A DNA stretch of 64,000 nt from Motiliproteus sp041586615 (GTDB lineage: Bacteria > Pseudomonadota > Gammaproteobacteria > Pseudomonadales > Balneatricaceae): assembly GCA_041586615.1 (NCBI GenBank), contig JBFGZS010000003.1:61171-125170 (forward strand), read 5' to 3'. Made by a program: the position numbers and the translations under genes. The notes under the pieces were generated by a model that saw only the letters and a program-made list of their open reading frames with translations, was not told where the DNA came from and did not search any database. The number at the start of each line of letters is the position of its first letter. Positions within the stretch are counted from its first letter, which is position 1. Positions 7,031 through 15,896 of this stretch are shown here, piece by piece.

Positions 7031-8731
7031 ATGAATAATATCTTCTTCGTCTTGTTTCGGCGTCTGCGGGCGCCGTTGATCACCCTGATATCGGTGTATG
7101 CCGTTTCTGTGCTGGGTTTTGTGTTGATCCCGGGAATCGATGATCAGGGGCAGCCCTGGCGGATGGATTTCTTTCACGCCTTCTATTTCGTTAGCTTTAT
7201 GGGGTCAACCATCGGTTTTGGTGAGGTTCCCTACGCCTTTACCGATGGCCAGCGGATGTGGACGATGGTCACGATCTACGCCACGGTTATCTCTTGGCTG
7301 TACGGCATCGGTAAAATGCTGGCGCTGTTTCAGGACCACGCCTTTATCCGGTTGATGCACCGCTTTGGTTTTGTCCGGGATGTACGCCGGACCCAGGAGC
7401 CTTTTTATCTGGTGTGTGGATACGGTATGACCGGCCGGCGAGTGGTTGCCTCCCTGCTGAACCGCGGGCTACGGGCGGTGGTGATCGATATCGATCAAGC
7501 GCAAATCGATGCGTTGGAGACCGATAATCTGTCCATGAGTACCGCCGGGCTCTGTTCCGATGCTTCTGAACCGGCGGTACTCACCGATGCCGGTTTGCAG
7601 AGCCGGTATTGCGTAGGGGTTTTGGCCCTGACCAATTGCGATGAGGTGAACCTGGCGGTGGCCATCACCAGTAAACTGCTGGCGCCTAAATTACCGGTGA
7701 TCTGTCGCAGTGAGTCCGATGTAACCACCGCCAATCTGGCGTCTTTTGGTACTGATCATATCGTCGATCCGTTTGTGACCTATGCACAATATTTGGCGTT
7801 GGCGCTGCACTCTCCCTACCGGCATTTGGTGTATGACTGGTTGACGAACCCGACCCACCGCGTGATTACCAGTGCCTTCAAGAAAACGCAGGGGCGCTGG
7901 GTGATTTGTGGTTACGGTCGCTTTGGCCGGGCATTGCACCGGGCTTTTGCCGATAAGCCCGTGACCATGACGGTGATCGATATCGAGCCGAAGCCGCATG
8001 ATGTGAATTTGCATTTTGTCGAGGGCTTGGGGACCGAGGCCGTGACACTGGAGCAAGCTGGAATCGCCGAGGCGGTGGGCTTGATCGCCGGTACCGGTAA
8101 TGATGCGAACAACCTGTCCATTGTGATGACGGCACTGGAGATCAATCCGCAGTTATTTACGGTGGCACGACAGAATATGAGTTCCAACGCGGCGGTGTTT
8201 GCGGCGGCCAAGACCGACCTGATCATGGAGCCGGCACGGATTATCGCCAATAACATACTGTCTTTGATTAAGACGCCGCTGCTGAGTCGATTTTTAGGGC
8301 AGATGCGCCAGCAGCCCGAAGAGTGGGCGCGAGGGCTGGTTAACCACATGAGTAACATCAGTGGGGATGCGGAGCTGGATAGTTGGGCTTTTCGCCTCAG
8401 CCCGGATGCCGCGCCAGCCGTGTATGCGGTGCTGGATGAAGGCAAAACACTAACGCTGAGTAACTTGCTCAGCGATCCCCGTGATGAGCAAGAGCGCTTA
8501 CCCGCGTTGTGTCTGATGCTGATGCGCCGGGGTGAATCGACCCTTTTGCCGGATCGGGATCAGGAACTCTGTGTGGGTGACCAGTTGCTGTTCTGCGGGC
8601 TTCCTCGGGCTTTTCGTCAGATGGAGTGGATCGTCGATAACCGAAATGTACTTAGTCAGATCATGGGGGACCGCTATCACTCCAGCGGTAGCCTTGCCCG
8701 CTTGTTTCGTCGCTGGCAGAACGCGGACTGA
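7031..8731 (+). CDS. Potassium channel with two RCK/TrkA-N domains
   Basis: This 566-residue protein starts with a pore module: TM1 (APLITLISVYAVSVLGF), a pore helix, the selectivity filter TIGFGEVP at residues 60-67, and TM2 (MVTIYATVISWLYGIGKM). Two Rossmann-type RCK domains follow. The first begins YLVCGYGMTGRRV near residue 126 and the second WVICGYGRFGRA near residue 287; both keep the GxGxxG fold signature. A TrkA-C-like tail (residues 455-540) ends with LCVGDQLLFCG. This layout is that of ligand-gated bacterial K+ channels of the inner membrane, where the RCK ring binds nucleotide or Ca2+. The filter has GFG rather than GYG, which is common in bacteria. The gene is coupled to the upstream membrane protein. 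Confidence 0.9.
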   Translation: MNNIFFVLFRRLRAPLITLISVYAVSVLGFVLIPGIDDQGQPWRMDFFHAFYFVSFMGSTIGFGEVPYAFTDGQRMWTMVTIYATVISWLYGIGKMLALFQDHAFIRLMHRFGFVRDVRRTQEPFYLVCGYGMTGRRVVASLLNRGLRAVVIDIDQAQIDALETDNLSMSTAGLCSDASEPAVLTDAGLQSRYCVGVLALTNCDEVNLAVAITSKLLAPKLPVICRSESDVTTANLASFGTDHIVDPFVTYAQYLALALHSPYRHLVYDWLTNPTHRVITSAFKKTQGRWVICGYGRFGRALHRAFADKPVTMTVIDIEPKPHDVNLHFVEGLGTEAVTLEQAGIAEAVGLIAGTGNDANNLSIVMTALEINPQLFTVARQNMSSNAAVFAAAKTDLIMEPARIIANNILSLIKTPLLSRFLGQMRQQPEEWARGLVNHMSNISGDAELDSWAFRLSPDAAPAVYAVLDEGKTLTLSNLLSDPRDEQERLPALCLMLMRRGESTLLPDRDQELCVGDQLLFCGLPRAFRQMEWIVDNRNVLSQIMGDRYHSSGSLARLFRRWQNAD

Positions 8732-8914
8732 ATGCGGCGTGGGCTTTCCTTCTTTAGTCTTAGGTATTACTATTCGGCGGCATCTGTGGTGCTGCGCGCA
8801 GCATTACGGCCATTTATTTTCTGTCGGTTATGGTAGAAGAGGTCGTAATATCGAAACAGGTCATTAACCTGGCCGCCGCACCGGATCAACGACAACCAAA
8901 AAAGGCAAACGGGG

Positions 8915-9841
8915 ATGTTAAGGACTTTACTGGCACTATTCTGCGCACTGACGCTGAGCGCAACCGTAACGACAGACTATGCCGAAGCCAAGAAGAGCTT
9001 CGGTGGCGGAAAAAGCTTCGGAAAACTCTTTTCCACACCGAAGAAAACACAACCGGCGCTTGCGCCAAAAGCTTCGTCGCAGTCTAACACGGCCAATAAA
9101 ACAGCGGCGGCTGGCACGGCTAAACCCCGCTCCGGCTTTGGCGGCCTGATGGGCGGTTTGTTGGCGGGTGGCTTGTTAGGCGCGCTGTTTATGGGCGGCG
9201 CCTTTGACGGTATCCAGTTTATGGATATTCTCATTATCGCCCTGATTGCATTTGTTGCCTTCAAATTATTTGCGCGGATGAGGCAGGCCCAACCCCGGCC
9301 CCAATACGCCGGTGCAGCCGCGGGCGCTGGGCACGAGATGCCGCAAAATGCAGCGGCGGACCCGGTTCAGCCGCAATCGCCCATGGCGCGCGAAGCGACA
9401 GGCTTCGAACCCACGCCGCTTATGTCCGGACGTCTCGCCGAAGCGGAATTGGCGCTGCCGGATTGGTTTAACCGCGAGGCCTTTGTCGAAGGTGCCAAAA
9501 ACCATTTCAGTGCGCTACAGGCTGCCTGGAATCGTAATGATCTGGAAGAGATTCGCAGCTACTGCTCCGCGGAACTGTTCGCTGAACTCGAGAAAGAGCG
9601 CCGTGAACTGGGCGAAGGTGAGCTGCGCAACGACGTCGTTTCGATCATGGGCGAGCTGGTTGGCTTCACGTCCGATGCCGCTGAAGCCCGGCTGAGCATT
9701 AACTTTTATGGTTGGATGCGTGAGGAGCCCGAAGCCGCGACCGAAGAGTTTAATGAGATCTGGCACTTGACCCGCGATCTGACCCGCCCGGATGCCGATT
9801 GGTATATCGTCGGTATCGAACAACCCGGACAGGGGTTCTAA
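8915..9841 (+). CDS. Tim44-domain membrane protein
   Basis: This 308-residue protein has an N-terminal signal-like segment (RTLLALFCALTLSATV), then a low-complexity Lys/Ser/Gly stretch (KKSFGGGKSFGKLF). A Gly/Leu-rich hydrophobic region follows (LMGGLLAGGLLGALFMGG), then a membrane segment (MDILIIALIAFVAFKLF). From about residue 165 to the end is a Tim44-like/MBA1 domain (FVEGAKNHFSALQAAWNRND ... WHLTRDLTR ... WYIVGIEQ). Bacterial proteins of this layout are conserved and membrane-anchored, and their role is unknown. It stands alone, and nothing nearby points to protein translocation. Confidence 0.85.
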   Translation: MLRTLLALFCALTLSATVTTDYAEAKKSFGGGKSFGKLFSTPKKTQPALAPKASSQSNTANKTAAAGTAKPRSGFGGLMGGLLAGGLLGALFMGGAFDGIQFMDILIIALIAFVAFKLFARMRQAQPRPQYAGAAAGAGHEMPQNAAADPVQPQSPMAREATGFEPTPLMSGRLAEAELALPDWFNREAFVEGAKNHFSALQAAWNRNDLEEIRSYCSAELFAELEKERRELGEGELRNDVVSIMGELVGFTSDAAEARLSINFYGWMREEPEAATEEFNEIWHLTRDLTRPDADWYIVGIEQPGQGF

Positions 9842-9853
9842 GGCCGGCTGACT

Positions 9854-9895
9854 GTCGCCCTAACATGGTCGCCCTAACATGGTCGCCCTAACATA
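9854..9895. repeat. 14-bp tandem repeat x3
   Basis: There are three near-identical units of gtcgccctaacatg directly after the Tim44 gene. A second degenerate series (ccctgtaatg, ccctgtagca, ccctgtaggca) lies at about 9968-10002, so this intergenic space carries two unrelated tandem arrays. Confidence 0.9.
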
Positions 9896-10112
9896 GTTCG
9901 ATCAAAAGCCCTCAACGTTGTGTCCTGGCACGGTGTTGGGGACTGTTTCGCCCCGTCATCCGTGGTGCCCTGTAATGCCCTGTAGCACCCTGTAGGCACC
10001 TGGTACTACAAGGGTGATAGAACAGCGCTCAAGCCCCTTGATGCCCGTCCCTGGGCGTTTCTGAGCCGCCCGCCTGCGATCAACACGAGGGGAGAGTCCG
10101 CCGTCGCGGGTT

Positions 10113-10892
10113 TCAGGTATTGTTATGATCGCGGGTAAAGACCCAGGTGTCGCCGTCTGACGCCGTCGCGTTAAAGACATAACCTTCCGTCGTAAATAAT
10201 TTCAGCAACTCGGGATCTTGAATCTGTTGCTCCAGGATGTAGCGACTCATGAGACCGCGGGCTTTTTTGGCGTAGAAACTGATGATCTTGTAATCACTGC
10301 CTTTGCGATCTTTGAATACGGGCGTGATCACGCGCGCGCGGATGGCCTTTTTTCCGAGGGCTTTGAAATATTCGTTGGACGCCAGGTTAATCAAGACCGG
10401 CTGGGCATGTGTCGTTAATTCGTGGTTGATATGCTGGCTAAGCTGGTCGCCCCAGAACGCGTAGAGATCCTTACCTTGCTCATTGACCAAACGGGTCCCC
10501 ATCTCCAAGCGGTAAGGTTGAATCAGGTCCAGCGGACGAAGAACACCATAGAGACCGGACAGGATTCGCAGGTTTTCTTGGGCAAAGGCCAGCGCCGATG
10601 TGTCGAGGGTCTCCGCATCCAGGCCGGTATAGACATCGCCTTTAAAGGCCAGAACCGCCTGTTTGGCATTGTCGGGGCTGAAGGGCGGCTGCCATTGCTC
10701 GTAACGGGCGGCGTTAAGGCTGGCCAGTTTATCGCTGAGTTTCATCAACCCCGCAATATCCTGTGGTGCTAAGGGACGTAGCTGCTTGATCAGCGCTTCG
10801 GATTGGCGGAGAAACTGCGGTTGCGTGTAGTCTGCTGTGGTCGCTGGGGTGTCAAAGTCGAGGGTCTTGGCGGGGGAGATAACTGTCAGCAT
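10113..10892 (-). CDS. yaaA: Peroxide stress protein YaaA (DUF328/UPF0246)
   Basis: This is a 259-residue protein that opens with the family hallmark MLTVISPAKTLDFD and carries AFKGDVYTGL, LSGLYGVLRPLDLIQPYRLEMGT and YAFWGDQL, all YaaA signatures. It is full length compared with E. coli YaaA (258). The family is a DNA-binding, cytosolic protein that lowers intracellular iron during peroxide stress. The start at 10892 is supported by the family N-terminus. It is a single gene. Confidence 0.95.
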   Translation of the reverse strand: MLTVISPAKTLDFDTPATTADYTQPQFLRQSEALIKQLRPLAPQDIAGLMKLSDKLASLNAARYEQWQPPFSPDNAKQAVLAFKGDVYTGLDAETLDTSALAFAQENLRILSGLYGVLRPLDLIQPYRLEMGTRLVNEQGKDLYAFWGDQLSQHINHELTTHAQPVLINLASNEYFKALGKKAIRARVITPVFKDRKGSDYKIISFYAKKARGLMSRYILEQQIQDPELLKLFTTEGYVFNATASDGDTWVFTRDHNNT

Positions 10893-11231
10893 TGGGGCTC
10901 TCGGTCGGTGAAGTCACGTCAGGATAGTCGTGCGTTTTTGCAGCGTACGGTGTTACATACGGTGTTACATACGGTATTACGTACGGTATTACGTACGGTG
11001 TTAGGTGCTGTGCGAAGTATAAAGCAGCCAGAAGAAAAGCAGCAGGTAGGGGCTAATAAATTTAGAGGCCTGTGCGTTTATTCGACGGTATCTGTTCCCC
11101 GGCCGGTGTGATGCCCGGTGCTGACCAGAATGCGCGGCCGGGGGCGATGGACAGATAGGAATATCTATTTGCCCACCAGGTTACTAGCGATCGACACCGA
11201 AAAGCAGGCCGCGCCAACGCGGCGCCTGTGG
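10893..11231. other. Gene-free stretch with 12-bp tandem repeat x5
   Basis: Positions 10947-11006 hold five consecutive 12-bp units alternating between acggtgttacat and acggtattacgt. The rest (to 11231) has no convincing gene, and the plus-strand frames that cross it encode the repeat (HTVLHTVLRTVLRTVLG). A YaaA promoter should lie next to 10893 but I cannot fix its elements. Confidence 0.7.
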
Positions 11232-11465
11232 TCAGGAATGCAGACGCACATTAAGTTCATCCACAGCCTCGGACCAGTCCGAATCAGCGGCCAGCGCCTC
11301 CCGTAGGAAAGCGGCCTGTGTTGGACTCCAATAGCTGGCCTGGTCTAGACGTTGCTGCGAGGGAAGGGGTTTGTGGGTGGCGATAAAGTGGTCAATATCG
11401 TTGTCGCTGCTCGGCAATCCCAATTGTTCGAACAGGGTGTTGATGCCGTGATTACAGGTTTCCAT
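11232..11465 (-). CDS. DUF2789 family protein
   Basis: This is a 77-residue cytosolic protein starting METCNHGINTLFEQLGLPS, with the DUF2789 features FIATHKPL, SYWSPTQAAFLREAL and SDWSEAVDELNVRL. The family is small and helical, is found in Gammaproteobacteria, and has no known function. A strong GGAGG precedes the ATG at 11465; the frame open to 11522 is longer than the family. A degenerate tandem array lies immediately upstream (11528-11586). Confidence 0.85.
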   Translation of the reverse strand: METCNHGINTLFEQLGLPSSDNDIDHFIATHKPLPSQQRLDQASYWSPTQAAFLREALAADSDWSEAVDELNVRLHS

Positions 11466-11527
11466 GCCAACCTCCGTTGCATTATTGTCCCGGTAGCGGG
11501 GTGTCTTTGCGGTCTCTGTCACAGGTT

Positions 11528-11586
11528 TATCCCCAAACAGGGATACCCCAAAGCAGGGCTACCTTAAAACAGGCTACCTTAAAAAT
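11528..11586. repeat. Degenerate tandem repeat, about 15-16 bp x4
   Basis: The units taccccaaagcagggc, taccttaaaacaggc and taccttaaaaa follow one another upstream of the DUF2789 gene. The repeats drift in both length and sequence. Confidence 0.75.
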
Positions 11587-11739
11587 AGTCCAATCCGGCG
11601 CGCCTGAGTTGAAATCTAGCCGCCTGTCGGCTTTCCAGCCTAGCGTCGCGTTTCGTCCGACAGGCTCCCACGCGTGAGTATAGTTGACTATGATCATTTG
11701 TAGTGCTGTTCGCAGCGCAGGGGGGGCATCGATTCGGCG

Positions 11740-12027
11740 TCAGGCGCGTTGGCGATTCCAGGCATGGCGAATCAGGGCGCTGATGATGGCACCCGGAATG
11801 ATCAGGCTCGCTAGGAGCAGTTTGTTTTCCAGCGTAATACCCAGTGCTGACGCGGTACTCATAACCAGTGCCGAAAATATCAGTCCGCAAAAGGTCAGTA
11901 TTAACGCCGTCATAAAGCTGGAGACCACTTGCAGGGCGTCCCGACCCTTGGCTTCGTGTAGTAGATAGGCGACGGTGGTCAGGTAGGTTGCGACGATGAT
12001 CCAAGAACCCATATCGTGAGTGCTCAC
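11740..12027 (-). CDS. Small membrane protein, unknown
   Basis: This 95-residue protein has three hydrophobic stretches (SWIIVATYLTTVAYLLHEA, ALQVVSSFMTALILTFCGLIFSAL, KLLLASLIIPGAIISAL) and a basic C-terminal tail (RHAWNRQRA), so it probably sits in the inner membrane with the tail inside. The first codon is GTG at 12027 with GGAAA upstream. An ATG five codons later (12012) is an alternative but has no ribosome site. I do not recognise the family. Confidence 0.55.
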   Translation of the reverse strand: MSTHDMGSWIIVATYLTTVAYLLHEAKGRDALQVVSSFMTALILTFCGLIFSALVMSTASALGITLENKLLLASLIIPGAIISALIRHAWNRQRA

Positions 12028-12215
12028 AGTTTTCCGCTAGTCATGATGGTTATTTTGCTGGCTGACTCTAAAGGTTGGCCGGGCCGATGCCTACTCGACT
12101 TTTGTCGATCATGAAGGGTATGGACGGGTTTGTGCACTGCTGTCGAGTGCAGCAGGGCGCTTTTCCTGTATTATTAGCCACTTAAATTCAGCGTTAAAAA
12201 GGGCACGGCAGTTTC

Positions 12216-13502
12216 ATGAGCAATAAGCGCGTTCTTACAGGTATTACCACCACCGGCACTCCCCATTTGGGTAACTATCTTGGTGCTATTCAACCTGCGG
12301 TCACGGCCAGCCAGGATTCTTCTCTGAGCTCTTTTTTCTTTTTGGCGGATTTTCACGCACTGATCAAGTGTCATGACCCCGAACGAGTGGCTCGCTCGAC
12401 GCGGGAAATCGCGGCAACCTGGTTGGCGCTGGGCCTGGATATCAATAACGCAACATTTTACCGGCAGTCGGATATTCCCGAGATTCCGGAGCTGACCTGG
12501 ATATTGACCTGCCTGACATCCAAAGGCCTGATGAATCGTTCTCACGCGTATAAAGCATCGGTCGATGAAAATCGTGCATCTGGCCGCGCCGATGATGACG
12601 ATGGGGTGACCATGGGGTTGTTCAGTTACCCCGTGTTGATGGCGGCTGATATCCTGATGTTCAACGCCAAACACATTCCCGTGGGTAAGGATCAGATTCA
12701 GCATATCGAGATGGCGCGAGATATTGCCGGACGTTTTAACCATACGTATGCCCCGCTGTTTGATATGCCAGAAGCGATGGTCGATAACGATCCGTTGACG
12801 CTATCGGGTCTCGACGGTCGCAAAATGAGCAAAAGTTATAACAACACGATCCCGTTGTTTTGTAGCCGTGATGAGCTGCGAAAGCTGATCAACCAGATCA
12901 AAACCGATCTGCGCCAGCCTGGTGAAGCCAAAGACCCGGACGACAGCACCTTGTTTGAGCTTTATTCGTCGTTTGCGGATGCGCAACAAACGGCGGCTTA
13001 CCGTCAGCGTTTTGCCGAGGGGATCGCCTGGGGCGATGCCAAGACCGAACTGTTTGAGCTGTTGGATGGTCAGTTAAGTGGCCCGCGTCAACGCTACGAT
13101 GAGCTGATGCGCGATCCTGGCTATCTGGAGCAGATGTTGCTGCAGGGCGCGGAAAAGGCCCGCGCCATCGCAAGCCCTTTCCTGCAGCAAATCAAGCAAG
13201 CGGTTGGCTTACGCGCGCTGGACTTTGTTCCGGTCGTGAGCGATCAAACAGCGAAAGCCAAGAAAGAGCAAAGCGATGAAGCGCGAGCGCGTGCCGAAGA
13301 AGGCCGCAAGCGAGCGATTCTGAAGCAGGTTCAACCGCTATTGGATCAGGTGTTTGCTGCGGACGATCCGTTGTCTGCTGCCCAAGACTTGATCGCGGGC
13401 AAAGAAACCGAGGTCGAGGGGCTGAAGAAAAAAGCCCGCCAAAAGGCCGAGAATGAACTGGCGCTGTTACGCGAAGCGTTGGCTGAGTTACTGGTTGGCT
13501 GA
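12216..13502 (+). CDS. trpS: Tryptophan--tRNA ligase
   Basis: This is a 428-residue class I aminoacyl-tRNA synthetase. The HIGH-type signature is TPHLGNYLG at residues 15-23, the GKDQ tRNA/ATP loop is near 157, and the KMSKS loop is at 203-207 (GRKMSKSYNN). It is longer than the 334-residue E. coli enzyme because of a C-terminal extension rich in Lys, Glu and Arg (residues 340-428). This matches the longer TrpS of Pseudomonas-type bacteria. It charges tRNA-Trp in the cytoplasm. The terminal codons (ELLVG then stop) have been copied past the stop codon, giving two degenerate repeats at 13503-13541. Confidence 0.95.
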   Translation: MSNKRVLTGITTTGTPHLGNYLGAIQPAVTASQDSSLSSFFFLADFHALIKCHDPERVARSTREIAATWLALGLDINNATFYRQSDIPEIPELTWILTCLTSKGLMNRSHAYKASVDENRASGRADDDDGVTMGLFSYPVLMAADILMFNAKHIPVGKDQIQHIEMARDIAGRFNHTYAPLFDMPEAMVDNDPLTLSGLDGRKMSKSYNNTIPLFCSRDELRKLINQIKTDLRQPGEAKDPDDSTLFELYSSFADAQQTAAYRQRFAEGIAWGDAKTELFELLDGQLSGPRQRYDELMRDPGYLEQMLLQGAEKARAIASPFLQQIKQAVGLRALDFVPVVSDQTAKAKKEQSDEARARAEEGRKRAILKQVQPLLDQVFAADDPLSAAQDLIAGKETEVEGLKKKARQKAENELALLREALAELLVG

Positions 13503-13541
13503 ACTACTGGTTGGCTGAACGAGTGGTTGGTTGAACGAGTG
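13486..13541 (+). repeat. 16-bp tandem duplication spanning the trpS stop codon
   Basis: The last codons of trpS plus the stop (ttactggttggctgaa) are repeated as ctactggttggctgaa and again, more diverged, as cgagtggttggttgaa. Sequence decays with distance from the gene, which indicates that the coding end is the source. Confidence 0.85.
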
Positions 13542-13702
13542 TCAGTCTATTCTGAGTGATGACGTCCTACGGTTGTGTCGCAACGGTCACGTAGATAGTC
13601 TTCAGCCGTACTTATCGACAGTCTGAGGGCGTTTCTACGTGCGTTACGGCGTTTTTACACGGCGTTGCGGCTTTTCAGGTGTGCAGGGTGGAGGTAATAC
13701 GG

Positions 13703-14572
13703 ATGTATGACACACTGATTGATGCTGAGCAATTGTCCGGAAAACTCGAGGATCCTGACTGGGTCGTCGTCGATTGCCGTTTTGACCTTATGCAGCCCGA
13801 TGCGGGACGAGACGCCTACTTGGCAGGGCATATACCCGGTGCGCAGTATGCGCATCTTAATGATGACTTGTCGGCGCCGGTGACTGTTACCCGTGGCCGT
13901 CACCCGTTACCCGCCGTCGATGATTTTGTCTCCCGTTTGCGCGCCTGGGGGGTCAACGCGCGCAGCCAGGTCGTGGTGTACGATGATATGGGCGGTGCCA
14001 TCGCCGCGCGTTTGTGGTGGCTGTTGCGCTGGTTGGGCCACCGTGCGGTGGCGGTGTTGGATGGCGGCTTAAGCGCTTGGCGGGGTGCCAAGTTGCCGGT
14101 GGCTCAAGCATGTCCACCGGTCGGGCAGGGTGACATCAGCGCGCTGCCTGGCTGTGTGGCATTGGTTGCCACGGAGGTTTCTGCGGGCGTGCCGGTGTCG
14201 ACAGAGGGCTTGCTGGCGAACCTGCAGACATCGCATTATCGGATGGTTGATGCACGGGCGCAGGCGCGCTTTCGCGGTGAGCAAGAGCCGATTGATCCGG
14301 TTGCCGGGCATATCCCCGGCGCAATGAACCATCCTCACACGCAAAATCTGCGTGAGGGCCGGTTCAAGTCGCCGCAAGCATTGCGTCGTCAATGGCTGGA
14401 TCTGCTGGGCGACAGGCCCGTCGATGATGTGGTTCATCAATGCGGCTCCGGCGTCACGGCATGTCATAACATACTATCGATGGAAGTGGCCGGCCTGTCC
14501 GGTTCGCGCCTGTACGCCGGATCCTGGAGTGAGTGGATACGCGATCCGAATCGACCGGTAGCGCGCGGCTAA
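13703..14572 (+). CDS. sseA: Two-domain rhodanese, 3-mercaptopyruvate sulfurtransferase type
   Basis: This 289-residue protein has two rhodanese domains. The N-terminal domain is inactive (residues 5-130, GHIPGAQYA, WRGAK) and the C-terminal one is catalytic. The active-site loop is CGSGVTA at 247-253, with Cys247 as the persulfide nucleophile. The GSG form of the loop is typical of mercaptopyruvate sulfurtransferases such as E. coli SseA, while thiosulfate enzymes usually have CRKGVTA. The ATG at 13703 has a GGAGG site; an in-frame GTG at 13679 is less likely. It probably transfers sulfur from 3-mercaptopyruvate to thiophilic acceptors. It is convergent with the next gene and only 16 bp apart. 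Confidence 0.88.
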   Translation: MYDTLIDAEQLSGKLEDPDWVVVDCRFDLMQPDAGRDAYLAGHIPGAQYAHLNDDLSAPVTVTRGRHPLPAVDDFVSRLRAWGVNARSQVVVYDDMGGAIAARLWWLLRWLGHRAVAVLDGGLSAWRGAKLPVAQACPPVGQGDISALPGCVALVATEVSAGVPVSTEGLLANLQTSHYRMVDARAQARFRGEQEPIDPVAGHIPGAMNHPHTQNLREGRFKSPQALRRQWLDLLGDRPVDDVVHQCGSGVTACHNILSMEVAGLSGSRLYAGSWSEWIRDPNRPVARG

Positions 14573-14588
14573 GCAGGATGCCCCGTGT

Positions 14589-15536
14589 TTATTTTCTCCC
14601 GCGCAGGCCGGCCGCATAGGGCTGCGCGAGTAATTGCGTCGTGGCGGCGTCGGGCGCGGGGTACCGCGGCTCCATAAGCGACTGAACATCCGCTACCGGC
14701 TGGTGTAACGCCCGGCTGAGAGCGGGGGGCAGATCGATCTCCATCGCGATGGGTAAATGATCGGACAGGGGCAGATCGACGACCCGTTGTTGGTGAACAC
14801 GGAGGTTGGCGCTGATGAGAATATGGTCCAAGTCACGGCGTGGTTTCCAACTGGGGAACGTGTGCAGGTCGTCCATCGCGGGGTGCAGATCCAGGTCGCG
14901 AAGCGCGGTATGCAGCAGAAGATGCTGTAGCGGGCTATTTAGGTCGCCCATGATAATGATATGGCGCTGTGCCCCAATGAGTTCGCGGATGTAGTGGAGT
15001 TGTCTGCGTTGTGCCCGGTTGCCCAGGGCCAGGTGTAGTACGACCAGCATCAGGGCGTCGGGGCCTTCACCAAAGCGCGCAACGATCGCGCCCCGGCCGG
15101 GAATAAGCCCGGGTAAACGGTGGGTTTCCAGCACATGGGGGGCATAGCGACTCAGTAAGCCGTTGCTATGTTGACCTAGCTTGCCGAGATTTCTGTTGCG
15201 CTGTTGATACCAATAAGGGAAGCCCGCGGCCTCAGCCAGATATTCGACCTGATTCACAAACTGACTACGCAGGCTACCGCCGTCAGCCTCCTGTAACGCC
15301 ACGATATCGTGGTCGCGCAGCAGGCTGGCGATGCGATTGAGGTTTTTCCTCCGTTGAGAGTGTGGCAGGAAATGTTGCCAGCTGCGGGTCAGATAGTGGT
15401 GGTAACCGCGGGTGCCGATGCCGACTTGGATATTGAAGCTGATCAGCCGCAACCGCCGGTTTTGCGGAGGAGGGCCCCCTACGTCGCTGTGATGAATAAG
15501 GCCGAATCTGGGCTCAGGAACGAAACCATTGATCAA
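14589..15536 (-). CDS. Endonuclease/exonuclease/phosphatase family protein
   Basis: This protein of about 315 residues belongs to the EEP superfamily of Mg2+-dependent phosphodiesterases. Motifs in order: LRLISFNIQVG (metal-site Asn), ALQEADGG (Glu ligand), VVLHLALG (His), IIMGDLNSP (Asp-x-Asn), LDHILISA and the C-terminal SDHLPIAMEI (catalytic Asp-His pair). All key residues are present, so it should be active; the substrate could be DNA, a lipid or an inositol phosphate. No signal peptide is seen. The start is uncertain: the frame is open to a TTG at 15572, but the TTG at 15536 has an AGGAG 8 bp upstream and I prefer it. Confidence 0.82.
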   Translation of the reverse strand: MINGFVPEPRFGLIHHSDVGGPPPQNRRLRLISFNIQVGIGTRGYHHYLTRSWQHFLPHSQRRKNLNRIASLLRDHDIVALQEADGGSLRSQFVNQVEYLAEAAGFPYWYQQRNRNLGKLGQHSNGLLSRYAPHVLETHRLPGLIPGRGAIVARFGEGPDALMLVVLHLALGNRAQRRQLHYIRELIGAQRHIIIMGDLNSPLQHLLLHTALRDLDLHPAMDDLHTFPSWKPRRDLDHILISANLRVHQQRVVDLPLSDHLPIAMEIDLPPALSRALHQPVADVQSLMEPRYPAPDAATTQLLAQPYAAGLRGRK

Positions 15537-15896
15537 TGCGCGCGCTCCTATCTGTAAAAGAGAGGCTTCCAAGGCCGGGAAGGGATGCTTTTACCATAGA
15601 CCCTGGACGCGGCGCTGTCTTGTTCTATTATCCGGCTGTGGTTTATGTTGATAGGCGAAGGCCGCGGGGGCATATCGGGTGGTGGCCGCAGGTTTTAGGG
15701 GATGCAAGGGAGGGCTTTGCTGTTTACCCGCTGCCTGTGCAAGGTTATTGGTTTGTATGCGTTAATCTATTTTCGGATGCGCCAGGCTGTATTGTGACCA
15801 AAAATAGCAGCGTTCGTTTTCCGGGGTTGAGGGCGTAATACCTATCTATACTTATCAGGTGTAACGCTTGTGGATGGATCGTTCAGGGGGGATTTG
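15537..15896. other. Gene-free intergenic stretch
   Basis: About 360 bp lie between two divergent starts, and I see no gene here. The only frame crossing it begins in the neighbour and has no family character. The promoters of both neighbours must be here, but I cannot identify them with confidence. Confidence 0.5.

Noticed and set aside
11115..11145. Shared words such as gaccagaatgcgc at about 11123, 33088 and near 63840 as relics of one IS end
   Set aside because: A 13-base match is expected by chance many times in a window of this length and no longer alignment or terminal repeat is present.
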